DNA of 64,000 bases, from NCBI GenBank assembly GCA_963837485.1, contig CAWINP010000002.1, positions 1-64,000 on the forward strand. The letters run 5' to 3'. Every line of letters begins with the position of its first letter. Within the stretch, counting starts at the first letter, position 1. This document shows, piece after piece, positions 1 through 8,500 of the stretch. The translations under genes were made by a program, and so were the position numbers. This DNA is from Solirubrobacter sp963837485 (GTDB lineage: Bacteria; Actinomycetota; Thermoleophilia; Solirubrobacterales; Solirubrobacteraceae). Under the pieces are notes generated by a model that was given only the letters and a program-made list of their open reading frames with translations, was not told the DNA's origin and made no database searches.

Positions 1-244
1 TGCTGCGGTTCGGGGCATGAAACTTCGTAGTTGAAGGTTGCTGTCCGGGCCCGGCCGTACGGTCGGTCGACCGGGACAGGGGCTTTCGCGGAGAACGTGG
101 TTGGGCAGGCCGTCTTGGACGATGAGCTTCGAGCTCGGGGTGTTTCGGTGGCCGCCCCTGCGACTTGCCCGGATGTGCCGCGAGCACGCATCGGTCGTTG
201 TCGTTCGCCCGCTCGTTCTCCATTCGTTAGACGAGGAGGGCGAG
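1..244 (+). other. Non-coding leader before the IS110 transposase; possible bridge-RNA region
   Basis: This stretch lies upstream of the transposase and shows no convincing coding. In the IS110 group the non-coding end before the transposase gene encodes a structured bridge RNA that specifies donor and target DNA. Position and size fit that role, but I cannot identify the guide loops by eye, and the element's left boundary may lie outside the window. A Shine-Dalgarno-like GAGGAGG near 233-239 marks the end of the leader. Confidence 0.35.
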
Positions 245-1473
245 GTGGGATCTGTGGGGAGAGCGATCGGGTTGGACGTGCACCGCGATTTCTGGAGGTC
301 GCGATCGTTGAAGGCGGCGCGCTGCGCTCCGCCGGTCGGATCGCGACGACGCCGGAGCGGCTTGAGCTGTTCGCGTCGAGCCTGGCGCCGACGGACCGGG
401 TGGCGCTCGAGGTGACGGGGAGCGCGTGGGAGATCGCGCGGATCCTGGAGCCGCACGTCGCCCGCGTCGTCGTGGTCAGTCCCGCCGATACCGGCATTCG
501 CCAGGCGCGGGCGAAGACCGACAGGCTCGACGCGCGGACGCTGGCGCGGCTGCTTGCGGCCGGCGAACTCGACGCCGTGTGGTCGCCGGATCGGTGGACG
601 CGCGTGTTGCGCCGGCGGCTGGCGCGGCGCGCGCAGCTGGTGCGCGCCCGCTCGCGCGCGAAGAACGAGATCCACGCCGTGCTTGTGCGTCGGCTGGTCG
701 GTCGCCCTCCGGTGAGCGACCTGTTCGGCGTCAAGGGTCGGCGGTGGCTGCGTGCGCTCGAGCTCCCGCTCGAGGAAGCAGAGACGGTCGCGGCGTGCCT
801 GCGCCACGTCGAGTTCCTGGACTCAGAGATCGCCGCGGTCGAGCGCGAGATCGCGCGTCAGGCGCTCGAGTCGCGCGAGCTGCGGCGGCTGCTCACGGTG
901 CCGGGCGTCAACGTGATCTGCGCGGCGACGTTCCTGGCCGCGGTCGGCGACGTCCGCCGCTTCCCGACATCGCGCAAGCTGGTCGGCTACCTCGGGCTTG
1001 ACCCGCGCGTCTTCCAGTCCGGCAGCACGCCGGCGAAGGGCGGGCGGATCTCTAAGCAGGGCTCGCCCGCCGCGCGCTGGGCGCTCGTCGAGGCGGCCTG
1101 GTCGGCCGTCCAGCAGCCAGGCCCGCTGTGCGCGTTCTACGAGCGCATCCGCAGCCGGCGCGGCGGCAAGATCGCGGTCGTCGCCGCGGCGCGCAAGCTC
1201 GCGGCGTTGTTCTGGTCGCTGCTGTCGCGCGGCGAGGACTACGCCCACGCCCAGCCCTCGCTGACGGCCAAGAAGCTGCGCCTGCTCGAGATCCGCGCCG
1301 GCGCGCCGACGCTGAAGGGCACGTCGACGGGGACCTGGGCGACCCGCCAGCAGATGCGCACGGCAGAGCGCGAGCTCGCCCAGCAGGCCGAGGCCTCCTA
1401 CCGGCGGATCGTCGCCGACCGGCAGGCCGCGGCGAACAAGGCGGGCGCGAGCGTGACAGCGGAGCGCGCATAG
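245..1473 (+). pseudogene. IS110-family transposase, frameshifted near codon 15
   Basis: IS110 transposases are DEDD-type recombinases with an N-terminal RuvC-like domain (PF01548) and a C-terminal Transposase_20 domain with a catalytic serine (PF02371). The start is in one frame (GTG at 245 or 254, reading GRAIGLDVHRDF, which holds the first catalytic Asp). The rest, from FLEVAIVEGG onward, is in another frame. One extra C in GATTTCTGG near 292 would restore DFLEVAI. The second acidic residue (ALEVTGS), the DD pair (KTDRLDARTLA), the helix-hairpin segment (TVPGVNVICAATFLAAVGD) and the serine region (KQGSPAARWALVEAA) are all present. The length matches an intact family member, so the lesion is either recent or a sequencing indel. 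No terminal inverted repeats are visible, as is usual for the family. Confidence 0.85.
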
Positions 1474-1871
1474 ATCAGGCCCTCGAAGGGCAACGTCGCG
1501 CGGCAGGCCCGCGAGCTCCAGACGCCTGCTCTCGACACGTCATCGACTCGCGCCCGCACACAACCTAGCGCCGCACACCCGACGTCGACGACCACGACGA
1601 TGACCACGCGCGCGCAAAATCCGCCCGAATCACCCGATTGGGGACCGGGGCCCGCCGAACCGGCCGCACAGAAGCCGATCTAAGGCCCTCGGGAGGCCTC
1701 CGCGACCGATCCATCGCCCGAAACCAGCCCAAATTCCGTCAAAGCGTCGCCGACGGACCCTTGATTTTCATCGGTCGTCCAAAGCACGTGTTTGAGGTGG
1801 CTTGGCGTGACCCGGGACATCTCAAGCTCAGATCGAGGGCGGGTCTGATCGCCCTCCACCGACCGCGGATT
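1474..1871. other. Intergenic stretch after the IS110 gene
   Basis: No open frame here resembles a known family and codon-position bias is weak. It probably contains the right end of the insertion sequence, but the junction cannot be placed without an empty-site copy. Confidence 0.4.
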
Positions 1872-2162
1872 TCAAAGGACGGGACGCAGGACGAGCAGCC
1901 CCTGGGTCGAGACGAGATGCGCCAAGTCGTCCTCCATGCGTTGGACGTGTTCGCTCGCCTGTTGCTCGAAGCGCTCCACTGCGACGATCTCGGCGATCAG
2001 CACGTAATCGGCTTGACCCATGGACTGTCCGGGCACGTCCGCCGGCCGCGTAAGCCGCCAATCCGAGACCGCGTCCAGCGACCCGCGGACGATGTCGCGA
2101 TCCTCCGTCATCAGACGCTCAAAGTCCTCGGCCAGCCCCGGCGAGCGCAGCTGAAACCACAT
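1872..2162 (-). CDS. Small hypothetical protein, possibly Dabb/ABM-like
   Basis: About 96 residues from the ATG at 2162 (MWFQLRSPGLAEDFERLM) to the stop at 1872. An in-frame ATG eight codons upstream (2186) is an alternative, and neither has a strong ribosome-binding site. The beta-alpha-beta pattern, with an acidic helix (EDFERLMTEDRDIVRGSL), a central strand (YVLIAEIVAVERF) and a second amphipathic helix, resembles the small dimeric ferredoxin-like folds of Dabb, EthD and ABM proteins. That resemblance is inference and I do not recognise the family. Codon use is more natural than in the surrounding sequence, and the gene stands alone. Confidence 0.5.
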   Translation of the reverse strand: MWFQLRSPGLAEDFERLMTEDRDIVRGSLDAVSDWRLTRPADVPGQSMGQADYVLIAEIVAVERFEQQASEHVQRMEDDLAHLVSTQGLLVLRPVL

Positions 2163-2902
2163 GAGAAGGGTCGCCGGCGGACTCATCCACGAAGCGTAAT
2201 GGACAATCGCAACACGACGAACGGACTGATACGGCCTCACACGGTGTCAAAGTCATGGGCCCCATCTCGACGCCGGTCGAGGCTTCGGCCAGCTCCCGCT
2301 TGCACCGCCCAAGACGCACCAATTTCCCGCGCGCCGAGACGTGCTAAGCGCGGAAGGCAGGACGCCACGTATCCGGTTTCGGCCGAGTGTGAGCGCCCAA
2401 GTGTCGGCCATTCGCGCGCCTGGTCTGGACGATCACCGTGTGCCCGCTGTCGGCTTCCGCTCACTACTGCTCCGTCAGGGCGAAGGAGGCGTCTGCGCTC
2501 GATCGGGTGGTGCTCCCGGCCCTCGTCCGACGCGGGCACGAGATCGGCGGCGACACTGGCTTCCGCTCGCCATGGCAAAGCGGGCGCCGCGGCCGTGCCC
2601 TTGGCGATGAGCACGTCTCCAGCCGCTCATTGCGAGCACCCTGCGTCGAGCGCAACTCAGGGGAGTCGCTCGTCGGGCTGTGCGGCGCGTATCTCGCCGA
2701 GCTCTCGCAGGCTCACCCGCTGCTCGTCGTCGAGACGCGGAAACGCGCCGCCGCGGTTCGGCACCTCCTAGAGGCCGATCCCGAGCACCAACTGGGTGTC
2801 TTGCGGTCCCATCGCAGCTCCCAGCTTGGCGAACTTGTCAGCGGCGGCCCGGAGCGCAAGAAACCTGGCGTGTGCCCTCATCTGCGGTTACCCTGAACGC
2901 GA
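2163..2902. other. Long non-coding or decayed region
   Basis: No frame on either strand reads as a recognisable protein. The stretch contains one copy of a diverged repeat (about 2420-2540) that recurs near 4793-4905. It probably represents decayed accessory DNA between the IS110 gene and the molybdopterin-oxidoreductase operon. Confidence 0.45.
2420..2540 (+). repeat. Diverged dispersed repeat, copy A
   Basis: The core ACTGCTCCGTCAGGGCGAAG (2467 onward) pairs with ACTGCTCCGCTAGGGCGAAG in copy B (about 4849). Recognisable similarity extends roughly 50 bases upstream and 40 downstream. Neither copy sits in a convincing gene. Reverse-strand translations of both share LLRPxGAVVxG, so this may be a scrap of an old coding repeat or a degenerate mobile element. 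Confidence 0.45.
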
Positions 2903-3508
2903 ATGTCGCCGATCTCGCGTGGTTTTGTCGGCCGCAGGCAACCGCTCGAAGATACGTCGCGCGTTCCGCCTGGTCAGTACGTAACGCGGGACTTCCCGGT
3001 GCTCTCGGCCGGGCCAACCCCGCACACGGCGCTCGACGAGTGGAGCTTCACGATCAGCGGGCAGGTGGACGAGCCGGTGTCGTGGACTTGGGCGGAGTTC
3101 CTGGCTCTTCCGTCGGAGACCCCCACCGTCGACATCCACTGCGTCACGAAGTGGACGAAGTTCGACACGACATGGAAGGGCGTCTCCGTCGACACGCTGC
3201 TCTCGGCCGTTAACACCGAGGCCCCGTATTTGACCGCCTGGTCGGATGGCGGGTACACGACCAACCTCGCGCTGGACGACGTTACTGACGGGAAGGCGTG
3301 GGTGGCGTACGAGTTTGGCGGCGCGCCGCTTGAGTCCGAGCACGGCGGGCCGGCGCGGCTGCTGGTCCCGCACCTCTACTTCTGGAAGAGCGCGAAGTGG
3401 GTCCGCGGACTGACCTTGACCCCGGACGACGAACCAGGGTTCTGGGAGACCTACGGCTATCACAACCACGGCGACCCTTGGCTGGAACAGCGTTACCAAG
3501 GCGACTGA
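2903..3508 (+). CDS. Sulfite-oxidase-like molybdopterin-dependent oxidoreductase
   Basis: 201 residues, a single Oxidored_molyb (PF00174) domain as in YuiH/YedY-like proteins. The Mo-ligand cysteine lies in HCVTKWTKFD (Cys80). The C-terminus (FWETYGYHNHGDPWLEQRYQGD split around 185-201) is typical of short members of this group. There is no Tat or Sec signal and no dimerisation domain, so the protein is probably cytoplasmic, with the downstream reductase as electron partner. The ATG at 2903 agrees with family length. Its stop overlaps or abuts the reductase start, indicating translational coupling. The substrate is unknown. Confidence 0.88.
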   Translation: MSPISRGFVGRRQPLEDTSRVPPGQYVTRDFPVLSAGPTPHTALDEWSFTISGQVDEPVSWTWAEFLALPSETPTVDIHCVTKWTKFDTTWKGVSVDTLLSAVNTEAPYLTAWSDGGYTTNLALDDVTDGKAWVAYEFGGAPLESEHGGPARLLVPHLYFWKSAKWVRGLTLTPDDEPGFWETYGYHNHGDPWLEQRYQGD

Positions 3509-3525
3509 CCTGGCAGCTCGGGCGC

Positions 3526-4224
3526 GTGGTCGAGCTGGTCGAGCAGACCGCACGGACGAAGAGCGTCGTTCTCGACATTCCCGACTGGCAAGGTCACCGC
3601 GCAGGGCAGCACGTCGACGTCCGCCTGACTGCCGAGGACGGCTATCAAGCAGAGCGCAGCTACTCGATCGCCTCGGCTCCGGAGGATCCCCACCTCGTAT
3701 TGACAGTCGAGCGTCTTGACGACGGCGAGGTCTCGCCCTACCTCACCGATGTGCTCATGCCGGGCGACGAGCTCGAGTTGCGCGGGCCGATTGGCGGCTA
3801 CTTCATCTGGGAGGAGTCGGTGGGCGGGCCGCTACTGCTGATCGCCGGCGGCTCAGGGGTCGCCCCGTTTCGCGCGATGTTGCGTCACTGGTCGGCTGCC
3901 CATAGCTCGGTGCCGACGCGCCTGCTCTACTCGTCTCGGTCGCTCGACGATCTCATCTATAGAGGAGAGCTACTGGACGGCGCCTACGATGGAGTCGAGG
4001 TGCGGATCGCGCTGACGCGCCAGTGGCCGGACGACTGGCAGGGACATCGAGGGCGGATCGACGGCGAGCTTCTGCAGCAGGTCGCGTGGGTGCCAAGCGA
4101 GCGTCCGCTCGTCTACATCTGCGGTCCCACAGGGTTTGTCGAGGCCGCCGCACAATCGCTCGTGGCGCAAGGACACAATCCCCGGCGCGTCAGAACCGAG
4201 CGCTTTGGCCCGACGGGCACATGA
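3526..4224 (+). CDS. FAD/NAD(P)-binding oxidoreductase (ferredoxin-reductase type)
   Basis: A flavin reductase of the FNR superfamily: an FAD-binding beta-barrel with RSYSIAS, then an NAD-binding lobe with LLIAGGSGVAPFRAMLRH and ending in YICGPTGFVEAAA. It probably passes electrons to the Mo protein encoded just upstream. Homologous proteins usually begin MTWQ, and here the equivalent residue is a CTG at 3505 (CTGACCTGGCAG) overlapping the upstream TGA. The first standard start in frame is GTG 3526. Initiation at CTG would give 239 residues, and an AAGG lies just before it. The gene overlaps the ATG at 4221 downstream. Confidence 0.85.
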   Translation: MVELVEQTARTKSVVLDIPDWQGHRAGQHVDVRLTAEDGYQAERSYSIASAPEDPHLVLTVERLDDGEVSPYLTDVLMPGDELELRGPIGGYFIWEESVGGPLLLIAGGSGVAPFRAMLRHWSAAHSSVPTRLLYSSRSLDDLIYRGELLDGAYDGVEVRIALTRQWPDDWQGHRGRIDGELLQQVAWVPSERPLVYICGPTGFVEAAAQSLVAQGHNPRRVRTERFGPTGT

Positions 4225-4244
4225 ACCGAGGAGTGGAGAGAGCT

Positions 4245-4496
4245 ATGGACGCACTCGACGGAAACGCGATCGCCGGAGCCCTACTCGAGCACTTCGGCCA
4301 CGAGATGACGATGGCAGAGGTGCGCTGTTCGCACTGCCGGAGCACTTCGCTGATGGCCGAACTCCGCGTGTACATGAAGGCACCGGGCGCCGTCGCTCGC
4401 TGCCCGGTGTGCGACGAGGTTGTCATGGTGATCGTCGACGTTCGCGGCGCCGAGCGCTTCGACATGTCGAACATGGAGATCGTGACCCCCGCCTGA
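4245..4496 (+). CDS. DUF6510-family zinc-ribbon protein
   Basis: About 83 residues beginning MDALDGNAIAGALLEHFG, the characteristic opening of this small family, followed by two CxxC pairs (CSHC and CPVC) that should bind one zinc ion. An earlier ATG at 4221 overlaps the reductase stop, but ATG 4245 has a better purine-rich site (GGAGTGGAGAGAG) and matches the family start. It commonly follows the molybdopterin oxidoreductase and flavin reductase pair in actinobacteria. Its biochemical role is unknown; maturation or electron transfer for the complex is inference. Confidence 0.8.
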   Translation: MDALDGNAIAGALLEHFGHEMTMAEVRCSHCRSTSLMAELRVYMKAPGAVARCPVCDEVVMVIVDVRGAERFDMSNMEIVTPA

Positions 4497-5237
4497 GTCA
4501 GCGCGCCGCGCCGCGCACGCGGATACGCCCGGCGCCGCTCCCGCGGTTGAGAACGACGGTGCCGTCGAGGCCTCGCTCGCGCTGACGCTCGATGATGCCA
4601 CCGGCCGCGTACTCGCGGTCTCAACGTCGCCCGCACCGGCGCGAGCCGGCACGACGCCGGACTCTAAGACGCGCTTGGCCGGCGATGCGGGTCTCTCGCC
4701 GACGAATGTCCCTTCCCTCCTTAGCGCGGATAGGAGGACGCGACGCCCGCTTCTCCTGCGCGAGCGGTGCCAGCCTCGCCGCCGACCACGTGCTCGCTCC
4801 GGACCACCACCCGCTGCGCCGGGCGCGGCATCCTCTGACGACTGCTCCGCTAGGGCGAAGCAGGGGTGTGCGCGCGGTCGATGGGCGCGCTCGCAGGTCG
4901 TCCGTTGCGAGCATCTCGCGCGGCCCCGGCGGACTCCTCCTTGCACCTGGAGCGGGGTTTCCGCGTCTCGGCACAGCTCCCGCTGCGGACGCTGGCGGAC
5001 GGATTTCCCGGCCGGGTCCGCTCTCAGTGCGCTCAACCGCCTACCCCTCGTCCGGCAGCACGAGAGGTCGTTCGAAAGTACGCGCTAGAGACCGGCGCGA
5101 GGCGCGACGAGTGCAGAGCGCCTGGGTGCTGATCTGGCTCCGATCGTTGCTGGGCCTCGCCGGCAGGAGTAGTGTCGCGGGCGTCCCCGACCAGAGAGGA
5201 GGACGTCGCCCCCCGCCGCTCCAGAACGGGGGTTGTC
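4497..5237. other. Long non-coding or decayed region
   Basis: No credible gene on either strand. It contains repeat copy B (about 4793-4905). The last 40 bases, with GAGAGGAGGAC near 5196, look like the former leader of the broken epoxide hydrolase that follows. Confidence 0.45.
4793..4905 (+). repeat. Diverged dispersed repeat, copy B
   Basis: Counterpart of the copy at about 2420-2540, in the same orientation and about 2.4 kb away, flanking the Mo-oxidoreductase operon on the other side. The shared core is ACTGCTCCG then AGGGCGAAG then AGG. Similarity is imperfect, so this is an old duplication rather than a recent insertion. Confidence 0.45.
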
Positions 5238-5473
5238 ATGGATACTGCCGCCGAGACCGCCGTTGACATGCGTCCGTTCCAGGTCGAGATTCCCGAAGAG
5301 GAGCTCGCTGAGCTGCGACGCCGGATCGAGACGACTCGATGGCCTTCTCAAGGGCTCCGTCGCGGACCGCTCCCAGGGCGTGCGGCTGGCGACGGTGCAG
5401 GCGCTCGCCCGCCTGGGAAGAGCCCGAGCTCTTCGCCGCCGAGGTGCGGGCTGTATTCAGCTCACTGCGCTAA
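5238..5473 (+). pseudogene. Epoxide hydrolase remnant (EHN domain), internally deleted
   Basis: Three pieces of an epoxide hydrolase survive in three frames. 5238-5345 encodes the N-terminal EHN domain (MRPFQVEIPEEELAELRRR through TRWP). 5359-5410 reads VADRSQGVRLATVQALAR, the next conserved stretch. 5411-5473 reads AWEEPELFAAEVRAVFSSLR then stop, the extreme C-terminus. Around 300 codons carrying the alpha/beta-hydrolase catalytic residues are missing between the last two pieces. An intact enzyme has roughly 370-400 residues, so this is certainly non-functional. Deletion plus shifts indicates genuine decay rather than sequencing error. Confidence 0.85.
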
Positions 5474-5728
5474 TGGAATCGTGTTCGGGCCTTTCTACGA
5501 GGGCGACGAGGGGACTGCGATACCGCGAAACCGAGACTCCGTTCCGGGAGAGCGTTCCTCGACGAGGGTGATGCCGGTGGCGCACCATCCCGCGGCGAGT
5601 GCCTGCACCATGAAATTCTCGCGCGCGTATACGCACCGGACGATCGCGGGCGGCGTCGGACACAACCTTCCACAGGAAGCCCCGGAAGCTTTCGCGGACC
5701 CGGTCGTCAAAGCCGGAGGTCGTGGGAC

Positions 5729-6736
5729 GTGAGCCTCTTCGGCGCGCGCCGCCATCCGCGCACGGCCGCGTTGCCCGTCGAGTGTCACCTCCCTGGTTTC
5801 GATGGCGCGACCGGCTGGCTGAACTCGCCGCCCCTCACTCCCGCGCAGCTGCGCGGGAGGGTCGTGCTCGTCGATTTCTGGACGTACACCTGCATCAACT
5901 GGCTCCGCACGCTGGCTTTCGTGCGCGCGTGGGCCGCGAAATACCGCGACCTCGGGCTCGTCGTCATCGGCGTCCATACGCCCGAGTTCCCGTTCGAGCG
6001 CGAGGTCGAGAACGTCCGCGCGGCCGCGCAGGCCATGAGAGTCGAGTACCCGATCGCACTCGACAGCGACTACGGGGTGTGGAGCGCCTTCGCCAACCGG
6101 TACTGGCCGGCCGTCTACCTCGCCGACGCGGAGGGCCGAATCCGCTACCACCACTTCGGCGAGGGCGAATACGACGAAGGCGAGTGGATGATCCAGCACC
6201 TGCTGCGCGAGGGCGCGGGCGAGGACATCGATGACGAGCTCGTCTCAGTCGCGCCCGAGGGATTCGAGGCGCAAGCCGACTGGACGAACCTGCGCTCCCC
6301 CGAGACCTATCTCGGCTACGCGCAGGGGCAGAACCTCGACTCTCCCGACGGTGTCGCCTACGACGAGCCTCGCAGCTACGTCGCGCCCGAGTCGTTGCAA
6401 CTCAACACCTGGGCCCTGGCCGGCAACTGGACGATCGAGGGACAGGCGAGCGTACTGAACGAAGCCGGGGGACGAATCGCCTTCCGCTTCCACGCGCGCG
6501 ACGTCCATCTCGTCCTGCGCTCGCGGGCGGGCACGGCCGTCCCATTCCGCGTGCTGGTCGACGGCGAAGCGCCCGGCGCAGCCCACGGGCTGGACGTCAA
6601 CGAGGAGGGCCAGGGAACACTGGTCCAGCCACGGCTCTATCAGCTGGTGCGCGAGCCCGAGTCGATCACCGTGCGCACGCTCGAGATCACATTCCTTGAT
6701 GCGGACGTCGAGGCGTACGTCTTTACCTTCGGCTAG
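5729..6736 (+). CDS. Thioredoxin-like (DipZ/redoxin-type) protein with C-terminal beta domain
   Basis: 335 residues. Residues 15-165 form a TlpA/DipZ-like thioredoxin fold (LVDFWTYTCINWLRTL, VVIGVHTPEFPFE, NRYWPAVYLAD). Residues about 200-335 form a beta-rich domain like the extracellular tail of DipZ proteins. The active-site position reads Cys55-Ile-Asn-Trp58 instead of CxxC, so the resolving cysteine is absent and classical disulfide exchange is unlikely; a peroxidase-like or binding role is possible. There is no signal peptide or membrane segment, unlike DipZ itself. Start GTG 5729 has GGAGG at 5715-5719. The gene is monocistronic. Confidence 0.8.
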   Translation: MSLFGARRHPRTAALPVECHLPGFDGATGWLNSPPLTPAQLRGRVVLVDFWTYTCINWLRTLAFVRAWAAKYRDLGLVVIGVHTPEFPFEREVENVRAAAQAMRVEYPIALDSDYGVWSAFANRYWPAVYLADAEGRIRYHHFGEGEYDEGEWMIQHLLREGAGEDIDDELVSVAPEGFEAQADWTNLRSPETYLGYAQGQNLDSPDGVAYDEPRSYVAPESLQLNTWALAGNWTIEGQASVLNEAGGRIAFRFHARDVHLVLRSRAGTAVPFRVLVDGEAPGAAHGLDVNEEGQGTLVQPRLYQLVREPESITVRTLEITFLDADVEAYVFTFG

Positions 6737-6997
6737 CAAACGGACTCGGCCTTCAGCGGTGCCGGTGCGGGAGTCGGTCCACGCCGCCGGGGAACGCGGC
6801 ATGCGCCTCGGCACGCCCGCCGAAAATCAGAAGCAGAAGCACCACGCGCCCACCTAGCGGGGCTCGGATGTCTTTTGGAGACGTAGGTCAGTGTTCATGG
6901 CGCGTCGACGAGGGGTTCGCGTCGCGGATCGCCGGGCCGTAGTATCGATCCGACGCGGGACCGTTCTGGGACGCCGAGGACTATTCCGCGAGGTGCC

Positions 6998-7864
6998 ATG
7001 GCGCAGATTGAGCTTGAGCGCGTTACAAAGCGCTCCCCGGATGGCTTCGAGGCCGTCAAGGAGATGGATCTCGCGGTCGCCGACGGCGAGTTCATGATCC
7101 TCGTCGGGCCCTCGGGCTCGGGCAAGTCAACGGCATTGCGGATGATCGCCGGGCTCGACGACATCACGGAGGGAGTCTTGAAGATCGACGGCCGGCGTGC
7201 CAACGAGCTGGCGCCTCGTGAACGCGACGTCGCGATGGTGTTCCAAAGCTACGCGCTGTACCCGCACATGACTGTTCGCGAGAACATCGGGTTTGCGCTC
7301 GAACTCGGCCACGAGGACGCCAAGGACCGCGACCGGAAGGTGACGGACGCCGCGCGCATCCTCGGCCTCGAGGACTACCTGGACCGCAAGCCCGCCAACC
7401 TGTCCGGCGGCCAGCGCCAGCGCGTGGCGATGGGGCGGGCAGTCGTGCGCGAACCGCAGGCGTTCCTGCTGGATGAGCCGCTGTCGAACCTCGACGCCAA
7501 GCTGCGTCTCGAGACGCGCGCCGAGATCTCCCGCCTCCAAAAGCGACTCGGGACGACGACCATCTACGTCACCCACGACCAGACCGAGGCGCTGACGCTC
7601 GGGGATCGCGTCGCCGTGATGCGAGCGGGCGTCGTGCAGCAGGTCGACACGCCGTTCGTGCTCTACGACGACCCGGTCAACCTGTTCGTCGCCGGCTTCA
7701 TCGGCTCGCCCAGCATGAACTTCGTCCCCGGTCTGGATCGCACGCGGGTGCTCGCTGAGCGGACGACGGCCACTGCGGCCCGATCCATCGCCTCGGCGCG
7801 AGCGTCCGCCGTCCAGGCTGGCACTTGCCGGCCACGGCCCCGAGCTGGCTCTCCGGGCTGCTGA
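6998..7864 (+). CDS. UgpC/MsmK-type sugar ABC transporter ATPase, C-terminally truncated
   Basis: The nucleotide-binding domain is complete: Walker A GPSGSGKST (37-45), Q-loop FQSYALYPHMTV, signature LSGGQRQR, Walker B FLLDEPLSNLD, H-loop VTHDQTEA. Homology to the family runs through GFIGSPSMNFVPG (ending near 7730) and then stops abruptly. The remaining 45 residues are Arg/Ala-rich and unrelated, replacing the OB-fold/MOBE regulatory domain of a normal 360-370-residue protein. No permease or binding-protein genes are adjacent. It may still serve as a promiscuous ATPase, but the truncation next to a decayed stretch suggests a relic. Start ATG 6998. Confidence 0.8.
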   Translation: MAQIELERVTKRSPDGFEAVKEMDLAVADGEFMILVGPSGSGKSTALRMIAGLDDITEGVLKIDGRRANELAPRERDVAMVFQSYALYPHMTVRENIGFALELGHEDAKDRDRKVTDAARILGLEDYLDRKPANLSGGQRQRVAMGRAVVREPQAFLLDEPLSNLDAKLRLETRAEISRLQKRLGTTTIYVTHDQTEALTLGDRVAVMRAGVVQQVDTPFVLYDDPVNLFVAGFIGSPSMNFVPGLDRTRVLAERTTATAARSIASARASAVQAGTCRPRPRAGSPGC

Positions 7865-8500
7865 GCGTGCCACGGACCTACCGGCCCCGAGAGCGCCGCT
7901 ACGGGTAGCGGCGGACGGGGTTCCGCCAGTAACGGGCGCTCGAAGTCGAAGCCCGCTGCCTGCAGGGCCTCCGCGAACTTGTCCGCCAACCCCCCGCAGG
8001 TCGACGGCTGCTGCTGCCTCGTCTCTCAGGGGCCGACCGTACGCCGACCGTCGAACACCAACCGCCGCGCGTGTAGTCGCACGCGAGGCGCGTGTATGGA
8101 TCGTGTGTGGCCGAGCGAGAAACCGCCGCACACGCGCGCTTTCGGCAAGCGGCCGAATCCGGGTCGCGGACCGCGCCGAACGCCCGCGGCGCGGTGCTTC
8201 CGGGCGGCGCGGGAGGCCCCGAGGCTCCTCCGCCGTTCATATGGTGGGAATAGGTACGACTCGCCGGACACCCTGCAAATCGACCACTTTCATCGCCGCC
8301 GGCCCCTTCACACCCCCGGGACCGCCGTCCCACGAAGCAGCCGCGTCCCCTTAACGAGCGGCGGGAGTCGAACCGGCGCGCGCGCCCGTTTGACCTGCGG
8401 CGAACGCCGCGGCCCGGACGTGGCCGTGTATCAGCACTACTACGCCGGACTACCGACCAGCTGCCTGTGATCGGCGGGCGACGGCGAACGTTTGAACGAG
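7865..8500. other. Intergenic or decayed stretch with a tRNA T-arm-like fragment
   Basis: No recognisable gene. On the minus strand 7925-7989 reads MADKFAEALQAAGFDFERPL, which looks protein-like but cannot be extended to a known domain and is probably a fragment. Around 8362-8375 the minus strand contains GGTTCGACTCCCGC, resembling a tRNA T-arm, with no acceptor, D or anticodon arm nearby. It could be the remains of an integration site. Confidence 0.35.

Noticed and set aside
280..300. Programmed frameshift in the IS110 transposase
   Set aside because: IS110 transposases are normally a single frame, and no slippery signal is present.
2438..2896. Possible 152-codon gene on the plus strand
   Set aside because: No start context or conserved motif, and it overlaps the diverged repeat; likely decayed DNA.
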